Made by a program: the position numbers and the translations under genes | DNA from: Jonesia denitrificans DSM 20603 | GTDB taxonomy: Bacteria > Actinomycetota > Actinomycetes > Actinomycetales > Cellulomonadaceae | NCBI RefSeq assembly: GCF_000024065.1 | Contig: NC_013174.1 | Span: 1,922,001 to 1,986,000 of the forward strand | Length of the DNA stretch: 64,000 nucleotides | Reading direction: 5' to 3' | Shown: positions 39,970 through 48,987 of the stretch, in pieces | Layout: the number at the start of each line of letters is the position of its first letter | Numbering within the stretch: position 1 is the stretch's first letter | The notes under the pieces: generated by a model | Told to the model about the DNA's origin: nothing | The model's input: the letters and a program-made list of their open reading frames with translations, nothing else | The model's database searches: none

Positions 39970-40268
39970 CGTCGCCTCCACACCGGGCGCTGATCGGACG
40001 TGCATTGTGTGTTATCTTGTACCATTAATCTACGGCTGAGCTCACCTAAGCATGCGCAACATCAGCCACCTTTCTTGGGTTAGCCAGGAAATTCACCCGC
40101 CCTCGTTTCACCGCTCTCCTTCACTCACAGCGCCGTGTTCAGGCAACGTGGCATTTGTTCACGAAAAATTCTTAATCATGGGACCTTTTGACCTATGTGG
40201 TCAGGCCACAGGACGGTAGTCTGAAGACGTAACGAACACGGTACGAACCGCCCCGAAAGAGGGACACC
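39970..40268. promoter_or_regulatory. Divergent marR-adhE control region
   Basis: 299 bp without a gene. Close to adhE there are two overlapping inverted repeats, TGACC-N5-GGTCA (40189-40203) and TGTGG-N5-CCACA (40196-40210), followed by a possible -10 TAGTCT at 40217-40222. They are candidate operators for the MarR protein or a redox or anaerobic regulator. No Rex-type TTGTGAA-N4-TTCACAA palindrome was found. Confidence 0.4.
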
Positions 40269-43031
40269 ATGACTGCCACAGAAAATGCCGTCGCCACTCC
40301 TGCACAACAGGAAGTCGATGCGCTCGTCACCAAAGCTCAGGGTGCACTCAAGGAATTCCTTGCACTCGACCAAGAAGCCGTTGACTACATTGTCAAGAAA
40401 GCATCCGTTGCCGCGTTGAGCGTCCACGGTGAACTCGCCGTCTCCGCTGTGAAAGAAACCGGCCGCGGCGTCTTCGAAGACAAAGCAGTGAAGAACATCT
40501 TCGCCTGCGAACACGTCACCAACTCCATGCTGTCCCTACGCACAGCAGGTGTAATCAGCCACGACGAACTGACCGGAATCACCGAGATCGCTGAACCAGT
40601 TGGCGTGATCTGTGGCGTGACTCCCGTCACGAACCCCACCTCCACGGCCATCTTCAAAGCTCTTATCTCACTGAAGACCCGTAACCCCATCGTTTTCGGG
40701 TTCCACCCCTCCGCACAAAACTGCTCCGTTGAAGCCGCTAAGGTTGTCCGCGACGCAGCTGTCGCCGCGGGGGCACCTGAAGACTGCATCCAATGGGTTG
40801 AACACCCATCACTGGAAGCAACCAGTGCCCTCATGAACCACCCAGGTGTGGCACTCATCCTCGCCACCGGTGGAAACGCCATGGTACGCGCAGCGTACTC
40901 CTGCGGAAAACCAGCCCTCGGTGTTGGCGCCGGAAACGTCCCCGCCTTCATCGAACGCACCGCACGCCTCAAGCGCGCTGTCAACGACGTTGTCTTGTCT
41001 AAGGCATTCGACAACGGGATGATCTGCGCATCAGAACAGGCCGTCATCCTTGACGAACCCATCTATGACGAAGCAATGGCTGAGTTCCGTAAGCTCCACG
41101 CTCACGTAGCCACACCAGCAGAAAAGAAGATGCTTGAAGAGTTCATCTTCGGTGTCAACGCGAACAGCGAGAACTGCGGAGAAGCCAAGCTCAACGCAAC
41201 AGTCGTGGGTAAGTCTCCCGTATGGATCGCAGAGCAGGCTGGCTTCGAAGTTCCTGAAGACACCTCAATCATCCTTGCTGAAATCTCCGAAGTTGGCCCC
41301 TCAGAGCCACTGTCCCGCGAAAAGCTCAGCCCCGTGCTTGCCGTTCTTCGTGCCAAGGACGCTGAAGAGGGTATTCGCCTCTCTGAGCAAATGGTGGAAT
41401 TTGACGGTCTGGGCCACTCCGGTGCAATCCACTCCGATGACCAAGACATCATCCGGGAGTTCGGCAAGCGGGTTAAAGCTGTTCGTATCATCACCAACGC
41501 CCCCTCCGCACTGGGTGGTATCGGTGACATCTACAACGCTTTCATCCCCTCCCTCACCCTGGGCTGTGGCTCCTACGGACACAACTCAGTTTCCAACAAC
41601 GTGTCGGCGGTAAACCTCGTGAACGTCAAGCGCATCGGACGCAGGAACAACAACCTCCAGTGGTTCAAGGTTCCAGCAAAAACCTACTTCGAGCCCAACG
41701 CGATCCGCTACCTCGCTGACATGCGTGGCATCAACCGCGTCACCATCGTCACCGACCCCACCATGACCAAGCTCGGCTTTGTGGACCGCATCCTCGATGT
41801 TCTTCACCGCCGCCCCGGTAACCGGATTGCGTTGCAAATCATTGACAACGTCATGCCAGAGCCAACAGTGAAGTTCGTTCAGGAAGGTGCCGCGCAAATG
41901 CGTCACTTCCAGCCTGACACGATCATCGCACTTGGTGGTGGCTCCCCGATGGACGCTGCCAAGGTGATGTGGCTGCTCTACGAACACCCAGACATCGAGT
42001 TCTCCGACATGAAGGAGAAGTTCTTCGACGTCCGTAAGCGTGCCTTCAAGTTCCCTGACCTTGGCGCTTTGGCCAAGTTGGTCTGCATCCCCACCACGTC
42101 AGGAACTGGTTCGGAAATGACACCGTTCGCGGTGATCTCTGATCCAGAGAAGAACAAGAAGTACCCACTTGCTGACTACGCGCTGACACCCACCGTGGCG
42201 ATTGTGGACCCCGTACTCACCGAAATGATGCCGGACTTCCTCGCCGCAGACACCGGTTTCGACGCTCTGACCCACGCAACCGAGGCGTATGTGTCGGTGT
42301 ACGCCAATGACTACACCGATGGTCTTGCACTCCACGCGATCAAGTTGATCTTCGACAACATCGTGTTGTCGGTCAAGGGTGGCCCAGGGTCAAAGGACGA
42401 GAAGGTCGTCAAGGCTCGGGAGAAGATGCACAACGCCGGTGCGATCGCCGGTATGGCGTTCGGTAACGCGTTCCTTGGCATAGTCCACGCCATGTCCCAC
42501 GTGACCGGTTCGACCTTCAAACTAGTTCACGGTCGGACAAACGCCACCTACCTGCCGCACGTGATCCGCTACAACGGAACTGTTCCCACCAAGCTCAACG
42601 CCTGGCCAAAGTACGAGCACTACGTTGCTCCAGAACGGTTCCAGCAGATCGCTGCTCACCTCGGACTTCCTGCGTCAACGCCGGAGGAGGGTGTGGAATC
42701 CTACGCACGCGCCATCGAAGAACTGCGTGAAGCTGTCGGAATTCCTGCATCATTCCAACTGCAAGGCGTGAACGAGGAAGCCTTCATCGGTCGCCTCGAC
42801 GAGGTTGCAATGGGCGCATACGAAGACCAGTGCGCACCAGCAAACCCACGCATGCCGATGATCGAGGACATGAAGACCATCATGGAAGCTGCGTACTACG
42901 GCACCAGCTTCGATGAGGTGCGGGCGCGCCGGAAGGCTGCACGTGCAGCTGAGGTGGCCGTAGCCAAGGAGGAAACCGGGGACGTGGCAGCTCCGGTCGA
43001 CGAACCAAAGGCTCGCGGTAAGCGCAAGTAA
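40269..43031 (+). CDS. adhE: Bifunctional acetaldehyde-CoA/alcohol dehydrogenase
   Basis: 920 residues with both domains. The N-terminal aldehyde dehydrogenase has its catalytic cysteine in DNGMICASEQ (Cys253). The C-terminal iron-dependent alcohol dehydrogenase, from about 460, has IALGGGSPMDAAKVMW, TTSGTGSEMTPFAV, FDALTHATEAYVS and the metal-binding histidines in GIVHAMSHVTG. It reduces acetyl-CoA to ethanol and regenerates NAD+ during fermentation, and usually forms spirosomes. A Lys/Arg/Ala-rich tail of about 30 residues is extra. The ATG has AGAGGG upstream; a strong hairpin follows. It implies facultative anaerobic growth. Confidence 0.98.
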   Translation: MTATENAVATPAQQEVDALVTKAQGALKEFLALDQEAVDYIVKKASVAALSVHGELAVSAVKETGRGVFEDKAVKNIFACEHVTNSMLSLRTAGVISHDELTGITEIAEPVGVICGVTPVTNPTSTAIFKALISLKTRNPIVFGFHPSAQNCSVEAAKVVRDAAVAAGAPEDCIQWVEHPSLEATSALMNHPGVALILATGGNAMVRAAYSCGKPALGVGAGNVPAFIERTARLKRAVNDVVLSKAFDNGMICASEQAVILDEPIYDEAMAEFRKLHAHVATPAEKKMLEEFIFGVNANSENCGEAKLNATVVGKSPVWIAEQAGFEVPEDTSIILAEISEVGPSEPLSREKLSPVLAVLRAKDAEEGIRLSEQMVEFDGLGHSGAIHSDDQDIIREFGKRVKAVRIITNAPSALGGIGDIYNAFIPSLTLGCGSYGHNSVSNNVSAVNLVNVKRIGRRNNNLQWFKVPAKTYFEPNAIRYLADMRGINRVTIVTDPTMTKLGFVDRILDVLHRRPGNRIALQIIDNVMPEPTVKFVQEGAAQMRHFQPDTIIALGGGSPMDAAKVMWLLYEHPDIEFSDMKEKFFDVRKRAFKFPDLGALAKLVCIPTTSGTGSEMTPFAVISDPEKNKKYPLADYALTPTVAIVDPVLTEMMPDFLAADTGFDALTHATEAYVSVYANDYTDGLALHAIKLIFDNIVLSVKGGPGSKDEKVVKAREKMHNAGAIAGMAFGNAFLGIVHAMSHVTGSTFKLVHGRTNATYLPHVIRYNGTVPTKLNAWPKYEHYVAPERFQQIAAHLGLPASTPEEGVESYARAIEELREAVGIPASFQLQGVNEEAFIGRLDEVAMGAYEDQCAPANPRMPMIEDMKTIMEAAYYGTSFDEVRARRKAARAAEVAVAKEETGDVAAPVDEPKARGKRK

Positions 43032-43053
43032 GCGTCAGCCTGGCGCAGACACT

Positions 43054-43087
43054 GCGGGTGGGGAAAGCACACGCTTTCCCCACCCGC
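43054..43087 (+). terminator. adhE terminator
   Basis: A perfect 15-bp stem (43054-43068 with 43073-43087), ACAC loop, followed by TTTGTTT: a classical intrinsic terminator, 23 bp after the adhE stop. Confidence 0.92.
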
Positions 43088-43152
43088 TTTGTTTCGTGGA
43101 GGAGGCGGGTCAATGTGATCGTTGCGTACAACGAACTCACATTGGCTACCAG

Positions 43153-43199
43153 AACAGCAGTGAGCCCCGGCACCTGAAGTGCCGGGGCTCACTGCTGTT
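43153..43199 (-). terminator. Terminator of the M15 peptidase gene
   Basis: A perfect 21-bp stem (43153-43173 with 43179-43199) with a CTGAA loop, 28 bp beyond the stop of the minus-strand peptidase gene; may also act as a second barrier for adhE. Confidence 0.85.
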
Positions 43200-43226
43200 G
43201 TTCACTGGGATTGTGGACAGCCTGCT

Positions 43227-44903
43227 TTACCGTGAGGCCATTTCTTCGACACCCGCTGTGTATTCCCAGTGCCATGGTTCATAGGACCGTGACGCCCAGC
43301 CAGGTTGCGCCCAGCCGTATGTGGGGGCGTTCTCTTTCAGCCAGTTCCATTTATCCCAGGCTTGGTAGGTGTCAGGGCATATGTCGATCGCGAGGCCCCA
43401 CCCGTGGTTAGACGTACCTGGGGTCGCAGCCAGTGACCCTTTTGTTGCTTTCAGGGTGTATTGGGTGCTGAGGGTGCGGTATCCGTCGGTGACACACATG
43501 GCGTGGCCAAACCGCGCTTGGTATTGCTCATTCAGCGCGGCCAAAGCGATAGCGGCATCCGCGCGGAGGTACTGGTTGTTCATCACGCGGCAAAGGTCTG
43601 ATGTGGCGAGCTGACCGTTGGTACCAGCGGGCCGCACACCGGACTCGCATCCTTCAAGGACTTCACGTTGTTCAGAGCGTGAGGCAACAAGGTATGCGCG
43701 TTGATCTTCAGAGACAGATTGTGCAATGCCTGCGGGCACGTCGGTGGTTGTCGCCCCTGCTGCCACGACGTCGACCGTGTTAGGGCCGTCGTATTCGACT
43801 GGTTGTGCATCCGCGAAAATGGGGGCGTCTGTCTGCGTCCCGCCCATGAGAATAGGAGCAGCGATAGTCGCCGCAGCGATCGATCCGAGGACTGCGAACC
43901 GTGACATCCACCGTTGTGAACCAGACGCAGTTCGTTCGGACCGTTCCCGACTGATTTGGCGTTTCTCAGCCCCCACTGAACTACTGGGGGCGAGGAGGTC
44001 ATCCAGTGGGAGGTGTCCGTGGGGTTGCGCAATTGCGGGAGACACCGCCGAGCGTACTGGTTGGTGGCATTGCGCATCAGAAGTCAACGCACCGTGGGGG
44101 CTTGTTGCTGAACGCGCTGTCTGTGGAGTGACAACAGATAAGAACGAGGGAGCGGGAGCGGAAAGCGGTGAGGAAGCACTGGGGGCTGAGGTTGGGGTTG
44201 CCGCGGAACGCCCAGATCCAAGGATCAACACCGATTGTGTGGGGTGAGGGTTGGGTGCAACGAGTGCTGCTTCCACTCGCGCGACAACTGCGTTGACTTC
44301 AGCAAGAATGTTGGCGACGGATGGGTCCACCGCGGGTGCAGGAGTCGCTGCTGACGGGTGGGCGGGGAGTTCTTTGTCCCGCACAAGTGTCGTGCTTGGT
44401 GCTGGGGTGATGCTGCTGGCTGGGCTCGCAGCTGTCGCTTGCACTGCACGTGCGCGCCGTGTGCGCGCAGTAGCGCGTGGTTGGTGTGGGGTGGGCACGC
44501 TGGGGGCGCTGGCTTTGGGGGCGTTGAGCGGTGCGGACGCAGTTTGTGCCGCAAGTGCCTGAAGTTCAGCGAGCGCTGGACTTGAGTGGGAATCCGCTGG
44601 CGGCTGTGGGGCGGGGGGTGTGGTGCTCTCGTTGCTCCGTTGCGCGTTCTCGAGTGCACGCAGTTGGGCACGTGTGAGCGGTTGACGTGATGTTGGCACC
44701 TCGGACACCCGTGGCCGCGGTGCAGGGCTTGTTGGACTTGCTGCTGATGCCCGCCGAGAGCTACGGGTTGCGGCTGGTGTTGTGCTCCCATTAGTTGGCG
44801 TTGGCAACGATGCCTGAGCGCGCTGTTCTTGTTCCGCGAGTTCCCGTAGTTGGCGTCGGGTGAGAGGCTGCTGTGCGGTGGTTCCCGCGTGGCGCTCTTC
44901 CAC
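43227..44903 (-). CDS. Membrane-anchored M15 (VanY-type) D-alanyl-D-alanine carboxypeptidase
   Basis: 558 residues from the GTG at 44903, which has AGGAG 5 nt upstream; the frame is open to 45026. The first 330 or so residues are Ala/Pro/Ser/Thr-rich and hold two copies of a motif, PLTRRQLREL and PLTRAQLRAL. A basic stretch and membrane span (FAVLGSIAAATIAAPILMG) come next, then an extracellular VanY domain. The zinc-ligand motifs SNHGWGLAIDICPD and EPWHWEY are intact. It should trim the terminal D-Ala of peptidoglycan stems. The cytoplasmic low-complexity part suggests regulation or partner binding. It is monocistronic. Confidence 0.9.
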   Translation of the reverse strand: MEERHAGTTAQQPLTRRQLRELAEQEQRAQASLPTPTNGSTTPAATRSSRRASAASPTSPAPRPRVSEVPTSRQPLTRAQLRALENAQRSNESTTPPAPQPPADSHSSPALAELQALAAQTASAPLNAPKASAPSVPTPHQPRATARTRRARAVQATAASPASSITPAPSTTLVRDKELPAHPSAATPAPAVDPSVANILAEVNAVVARVEAALVAPNPHPTQSVLILGSGRSAATPTSAPSASSPLSAPAPSFLSVVTPQTARSATSPHGALTSDAQCHQPVRSAVSPAIAQPHGHLPLDDLLAPSSSVGAEKRQISRERSERTASGSQRWMSRFAVLGSIAAATIAAPILMGGTQTDAPIFADAQPVEYDGPNTVDVVAAGATTTDVPAGIAQSVSEDQRAYLVASRSEQREVLEGCESGVRPAGTNGQLATSDLCRVMNNQYLRADAAIALAALNEQYQARFGHAMCVTDGYRTLSTQYTLKATKGSLAATPGTSNHGWGLAIDICPDTYQAWDKWNWLKENAPTYGWAQPGWASRSYEPWHWEYTAGVEEMASR

Positions 44904-45109
44904 ATCGACTCCTGTCCGTGTCCTTCTTGGGCACACCCCTGGAAGGCAGGCAGAGATCATGCGTGCACGTGGCGGTGGTGCATGTGTTTCTGCGGCGGTC
45001 ACGCTCTGTCCAGGGAAGCGTTGCATTTGATCATAGTCACTTCACCCGCTGTTTCCAACCCCCCTGTTCAGTACAGTTCTCCCCACCGCATGTGTCGCAT
45101 GGTGCAGTG

Positions 45110-45895
45110 TCAGGTGGATGTGGGGTCAGCTGGGTGGTCATCGCGCCATGTGGGGCGTTGCATGGAGTCCCGTATTTCTCCGACTAGCTTCTCGATGACG
45201 TCTTCGAGGAACACCACTCCGATTGTTGTGGTGCCGTCGAGGACTCTGGCGAGGTGTGCGCCGGAGTGTTGCATGGCGAGGAGCGCGTCACTGACCGAGT
45301 CATTGCTACGGGCGACGGCGAGTGCTCGGTGTGTGGCGGGGTCGAATGGGTGGTCTCGGCGGTGGTCGTCGATGTGCAGTGTGTCTTTGATGTGGATGTA
45401 CCCGGTCATAGTGGTTGCGTCGGTGTCCATGATCGGGAAACGCGAGTAGCCGGTGCGGGTGACGAGGTCGTCAAGTTCGTTGGGTGTTGTTCGGGGGGTG
45501 ATGGTGACGAGACGGGAGGTGGGGATCATCACGTCGGCGACGGTGTGGGCGGCGAACGCACGAGCTTCGGCGAGGAGGTCGTTGTGGGTGGGGTGCGCAG
45601 TGGTGACTGGTGGTGGCTGGTGCGGTGCGGTGAGGTTCGTGACGTAGCGGGTGGGGGCGATCACTCCGAGGGCGAGGGTAAGCCAGAGGACGACGCAGAA
45701 AAGGATGATGCTCAGCGCAGTGGTCTGCATTGTGGTCATGGTGGCAGCAAGAAGTATTGCCACGAGTGCGGGCGGAAGCGTGGCGGCGAGCACCCGGATG
45801 GAGGTGGCGCGAGTGCGGGCGGAGTGGAGGGTGGTCAGGGAGGCGAGGAACGCAATAAGTAATGTGATGAGGATGGCGGTGGCGATGGGGTTCAT
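45110..45895 (-). CDS. CBS-pair membrane protein, CorC/CNNM-like, shortened
   Basis: 261 residues. Three hydrophobic segments fill the first 85 residues, then a CBS pair (VADVMIPTSRLVTI..., GYSRFPIMDTDATTMTGYIHIKD, and GVVFLEDVIEKLVGEI). The usual C-terminal CorC/HlyC domain is absent: the chain ends about 20 residues after the second CBS. The CNNM family moves or senses Mg2+ or Co2+, with ATP/AMP binding at the CBS pair. The start overlaps the upstream partner's stop by 4 nt, so the two probably form a heteromer. Confidence 0.82.
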   Translation of the reverse strand: MNPIATAILITLLIAFLASLTTLHSARTRATSIRVLAATLPPALVAILLAATMTTMQTTALSIILFCVVLWLTLALGVIAPTRYVTNLTAPHQPPPVTTAHPTHNDLLAEARAFAAHTVADVMIPTSRLVTITPRTTPNELDDLVTRTGYSRFPIMDTDATTMTGYIHIKDTLHIDDHRRDHPFDPATHRALAVARSNDSVSDALLAMQHSGAHLARVLDGTTTIGVVFLEDVIEKLVGEIRDSMQRPTWRDDHPADPTST

Positions 45896-46911
45896 GTCGT
45901 CGTGCGTTTCACTCGCAGTTTGTCGATGCGCCTGCCGTCTGTCGTGTCCACGGTGATGGTGACGTTGCCGGGCAGGTTTGTGGTGGCTTCTTGGGCGATT
46001 GTGATGCTGGCTCCTGGTTGTGGGATGTCAGCGAGGGTTTTCATGACTAGTCCGGCGAGGGTTTCGTAGTCGGGGTCTGTGGGCAGGCGAAGTCCGGTGC
46101 GTTCGGCGAGTTCGTCTGGGCGCAGGTGTCCAGGGACGGACCACGTTCCGTCCGAGGCGTAGAGGACACCTGCGCGGCGTGGGTCGTGTTCGTCGGCAAC
46201 GTCTCCGACGATTTCTTCGACGACGTCTTCGAGGGTGACGATCCCTGCGGTTCCTCCGTATTCGTCTTCGACGATGGCCATTTGGCGTCCTTGTTCACGC
46301 AGGAAGTTCATGAGTGGGCGCAGCGTCATGGTTTCGGGGACGCGGGGGGCGTCGTCCATGATCGCGGCGGCGGGGACGTCGGGTCTGCGATCTGGGGGGA
46401 CGGAGATGGCACGGCGTAGGTGGACGAGGCCGAGGATATCGTCGCGTGATTCGCCGGTGATGGGGAATCGGGAGTGTCCGGTGTGGTGGGCGCGGGTGAT
46501 GACGTCGGTTGCTGTTGCGTCAGGGGGCAGAGTGATGAGTCGGGTTCGGTCGGTCATGACGTCGCCGGCGCGGAGTTCGTCGAGGTCGGCGGCACCGGCG
46601 ATGAGGTCGGTAATGAGGTCGTCAGCCAGGTCGTTGGCAGGTGGTGAGGACTTCACCTGTGGGGTGCCGCGCAGGACGATGGCAGCGGTGAGCGCACTGA
46701 TGAGGAGCACGGCGCAGGCAATGAGTACAGCCGCGACGAGGTGAGCGGACGCAGCGCTGAGGGTGGAGTCGGTGAGAGTAGTGCTCAGTGGGGTGTGGAG
46801 GAAAGCGTAGGCAAGGTACCCCACGATGAAGGTTCCTGCGGTCATGACGAGGTCTCGTCGCACTGTGGGTGGTGTGGAGGGGCGTGGCGTGGTGGCCGGT
46901 TGCCGTGTCAT
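45892..46911 (-). CDS. CBS-pair and CorC-domain membrane protein with reduced CNNM domain
   Basis: 339 residues. Two hydrophobic segments (about 25-45 and 57-83) stand where a full CNNM/DUF21 domain of about 180 residues would be. Then come the CBS pair (RAGDVMTDRTRLITLP, GHSRFPITGESRDDILGLVHLR, AIVEDEYGGTAGIVTLEDVVEEIVGD) and a C-terminal CorC/HlyC domain. EDEYGG and TLEDVVEEIVG are hallmarks of the HlyC/CorC family. It is first in a two-gene operon, divergent from the two-component system. Ion transport by such a small membrane part is doubtful; regulation of a partner is possible. Confidence 0.85.
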   Translation of the reverse strand: MTRQPATTPRPSTPPTVRRDLVMTAGTFIVGYLAYAFLHTPLSTTLTDSTLSAASAHLVAAVLIACAVLLISALTAAIVLRGTPQVKSSPPANDLADDLITDLIAGAADLDELRAGDVMTDRTRLITLPPDATATDVITRAHHTGHSRFPITGESRDDILGLVHLRRAISVPPDRRPDVPAAAIMDDAPRVPETMTLRPLMNFLREQGRQMAIVEDEYGGTAGIVTLEDVVEEIVGDVADEHDPRRAGVLYASDGTWSVPGHLRPDELAERTGLRLPTDPDYETLAGLVMKTLADIPQPGASITIAQEATTNLPGNVTITVDTTDGRRIDKLRVKRTTT

Positions 46912-47138
46912 AGTGGCTCGATTCTATGGCATTGGCGTGGTCTTCTTGTGGCGATTGCCACTCATTCGTGCACGGAGGCTTCACAGTTTTTACTCAGGTA
47001 AACCGAAGTAAAGGCCCATAGTTGTGTGCGACAGTATGGAGAGAACATTTCTTTACTGGCGCTCATGATGTGATCATTGTGGGTTTTCGGCAGGCATCCT
47101 GCTTGCCGTCGGATCGATTACCTGGCACGGGAGGCGCG

Positions 47139-47837
47139 ATGTCGACCATTCTCATCGTTGAAGACGAACCAGCAATTGCCACCGCAATTGCGCAACGCCT
47201 CACTGCTGAGGGGTGGAGAACTGAGGTTGCCCGCGATGGGTTGGCGGCCGTTGACGCTGCTGCTCGCTTACAGCCAGACGCTGTGGTGTTGGATGTCATG
47301 CTTCCAGGAATTGATGGGCTTGAGGTGTGTCGTCGGATTCAGGCTGACCGCCCGGTACCGGTGTTGATGCTCACTGCGCGCGATGATGAGACTGACATGT
47401 TGGTTGGCCTTGGTGTGGGTGCAGATGACTACATGACAAAACCGTTTTCGATGCGTGAGTTGGTGGCACGGTTGAAGGCACTGTTACGGCGGGTGGATCG
47501 CGCTGCACAGGCGTCGGTGTCTCCTGCTGAGGAGTCGAAGATCACGGTGGGTGATGTTGTGGTGGACCGCCAACAGCGTCGTGTGTACCGGGGGGTTGAG
47601 GAGATTCATCTGACGCCAACTGAGTTCGATTTGTTGGTGATGTTGGCGTCTGCCCCGAAGACTGTGCTCACTCGTGAGCGTCTGCTTGCTGAGGTGTGGG
47701 ACTGGGTCGATGCGAGCGGGACTCGCACTGTCGATTCGCATATTAAGGCGTTGCGGCGAAAGCTTGGGGCTGACCTTATTCGTACTGTGCACGGTGTTGG
47801 GTATGCGTTTGAGCCTCCTGAGGAGGACGCCCCGTAG
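47139..47837 (+). CDS. OmpR/PhoB-family response regulator
   Basis: 232 residues from the ATG at 47139, with GGGAGG 5 nt upstream. The receiver domain has the acidic pair EDE at 9-11, the phosphoacceptor Asp52 in VVLDVMLPGIDG, Thr in MLTARDD and the lysine in MTKPFSMREL. The C-terminal winged helix ends RTVHGVGYAFE. It is followed by its kinase 58 bp downstream and an ABC exporter. Direct repeats GTAAA at 46998 and 47008 upstream could be its own sites. Confidence 0.95.
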   Translation: MSTILIVEDEPAIATAIAQRLTAEGWRTEVARDGLAAVDAAARLQPDAVVLDVMLPGIDGLEVCRRIQADRPVPVLMLTARDDETDMLVGLGVGADDYMTKPFSMRELVARLKALLRRVDRAAQASVSPAEESKITVGDVVVDRQQRRVYRGVEEIHLTPTEFDLLVMLASAPKTVLTRERLLAEVWDWVDASGTRTVDSHIKALRRKLGADLIRTVHGVGYAFEPPEEDAP

Positions 47838-47895
47838 CGTGCGCCTGTTGTTGCCCATTCCACGTGTGGTGCGTTGTGTTCCGTGAGGTGTTGGT

Positions 47896-48978
47896 GTGGA
47901 TTCTCGTCAGCCGCCGCGTTTAAAGGCGTCGCTTCCCGATGTGCGCCCTTTGGATCGTGCCCGGTCCCTGAAGGTGAAACTGTCGGTGGTTGTGGTGGTT
48001 TCGGTGCTCATTGCCGCGTCGATTACATGGTTGGGGTTGCGTAACGGGTTGGGACCGACCAAAACCTTTCCGTTGGCGATTATTTTTTCGCTGTCGTTTA
48101 CGTTGTTGATTGCACGCGGAATGACTTCTCCGTTACGGGAGATGACAGCAGCGGTGAGCGCCATGGCGGAGGGTGATTATTCGCAGCGTGTCCGGGCCAC
48201 CAGTCATGACGAGGTAGGGCAATTGGCGTTGGCGTTTAATGCCATGGTTGAGGAGATCGCGTCTTCTGACCAGATTCGGCGCGACGTCATTGCCAACGTG
48301 TCGCATGAATTGCGCACCCCTGTTGCGGCATTGCACGCTCAGTTGGAGAACTTGGTTGATGGGGTTGTTGAGCCGACCCCGGCAACGTTGCATACGGCGC
48401 TCACGCAAACGGAGCGCCTTTCGCGGCTGATTTCTTATCTTCTTGATTTGTCTCGTATTGAGGCCGGGGCCGCGGAACTTCGGGTCAAGGAGTTCGCTGT
48501 TGGGGATTTCCTGGAAGACGCTGTCGGCGCGTTGACCATGCTTGAGGCGGGCAAGCAACTGGATTTTGTGGTTGATGTTGATCCCGGTGATTTAACAATC
48601 ACCTCTGACCCTGAACGTCTGCGACAGATTGTCACGAACCTGGTGCAAAATGCGATTCGGCATTCGCCTTATGGGGGCACTGTCACTGTTGTTGCACGGG
48701 AGGAGGGGGACGAGGTGTTGCTGGACTTCCTCGACGAGGGACCAGGGATCGCCGTCGAGGACCGGGAACGTATTTTCCAGCGCTTTGCTCGTGGTGGCCC
48801 AAACTCTCGGTCGGTGAATCACCCGACCTCTGGTGGGACTGGAATTGGGTTGGCAATTGTTCGGTGGGCAGTGGACCTGCATGGCGGTTCGGTTCGGGCA
48901 CTGGAGGCACCAAAGGGCGCGAGAATACACGTCCGGCTACCCAAGAACCATACTTTGGTTGGACATCAGCCCTCGTAG
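47896..48978 (+). CDS. Sensor histidine kinase with minimal extracellular loop
   Basis: 360 residues from the GTG at 47896. Two membrane spans (about 29-46 and 57-74) are joined by only some 10 residues, so there is no extracellular sensor domain. HAMP, dimerisation domain with the phosphoaccepting His137 (NVSHELRTPVAAL), and an ATPase domain with NLVQNAIRHSP, DEGPGIAVEDRERIFQRF and GTGIGLAIVRW follow. Kinases with this layout often sense the state of an adjacent ABC transporter or the membrane itself, which fits the next two genes. Confidence 0.94.
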   Translation: MDSRQPPRLKASLPDVRPLDRARSLKVKLSVVVVVSVLIAASITWLGLRNGLGPTKTFPLAIIFSLSFTLLIARGMTSPLREMTAAVSAMAEGDYSQRVRATSHDEVGQLALAFNAMVEEIASSDQIRRDVIANVSHELRTPVAALHAQLENLVDGVVEPTPATLHTALTQTERLSRLISYLLDLSRIEAGAAELRVKEFAVGDFLEDAVGALTMLEAGKQLDFVVDVDPGDLTITSDPERLRQIVTNLVQNAIRHSPYGGTVTVVAREEGDEVLLDFLDEGPGIAVEDRERIFQRFARGGPNSRSVNHPTSGGTGIGLAIVRWAVDLHGGSVRALEAPKGARIHVRLPKNHTLVGHQPS

Positions 48979-48987
48979 GATGAAGGC

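Noticed and set aside
40141-40268. Rex redox operator upstream of adhE
   Set aside because: Only an isolated TTGTTCAC-like half-site is present; no TTGTGAA-N4-TTCACAA palindrome.
47065-47077. ATGAT-GTG-ATCAT inverted repeat before the response regulator
   Set aside because: Short arms, no second copy found, and OmpR-type regulators bind direct repeats.
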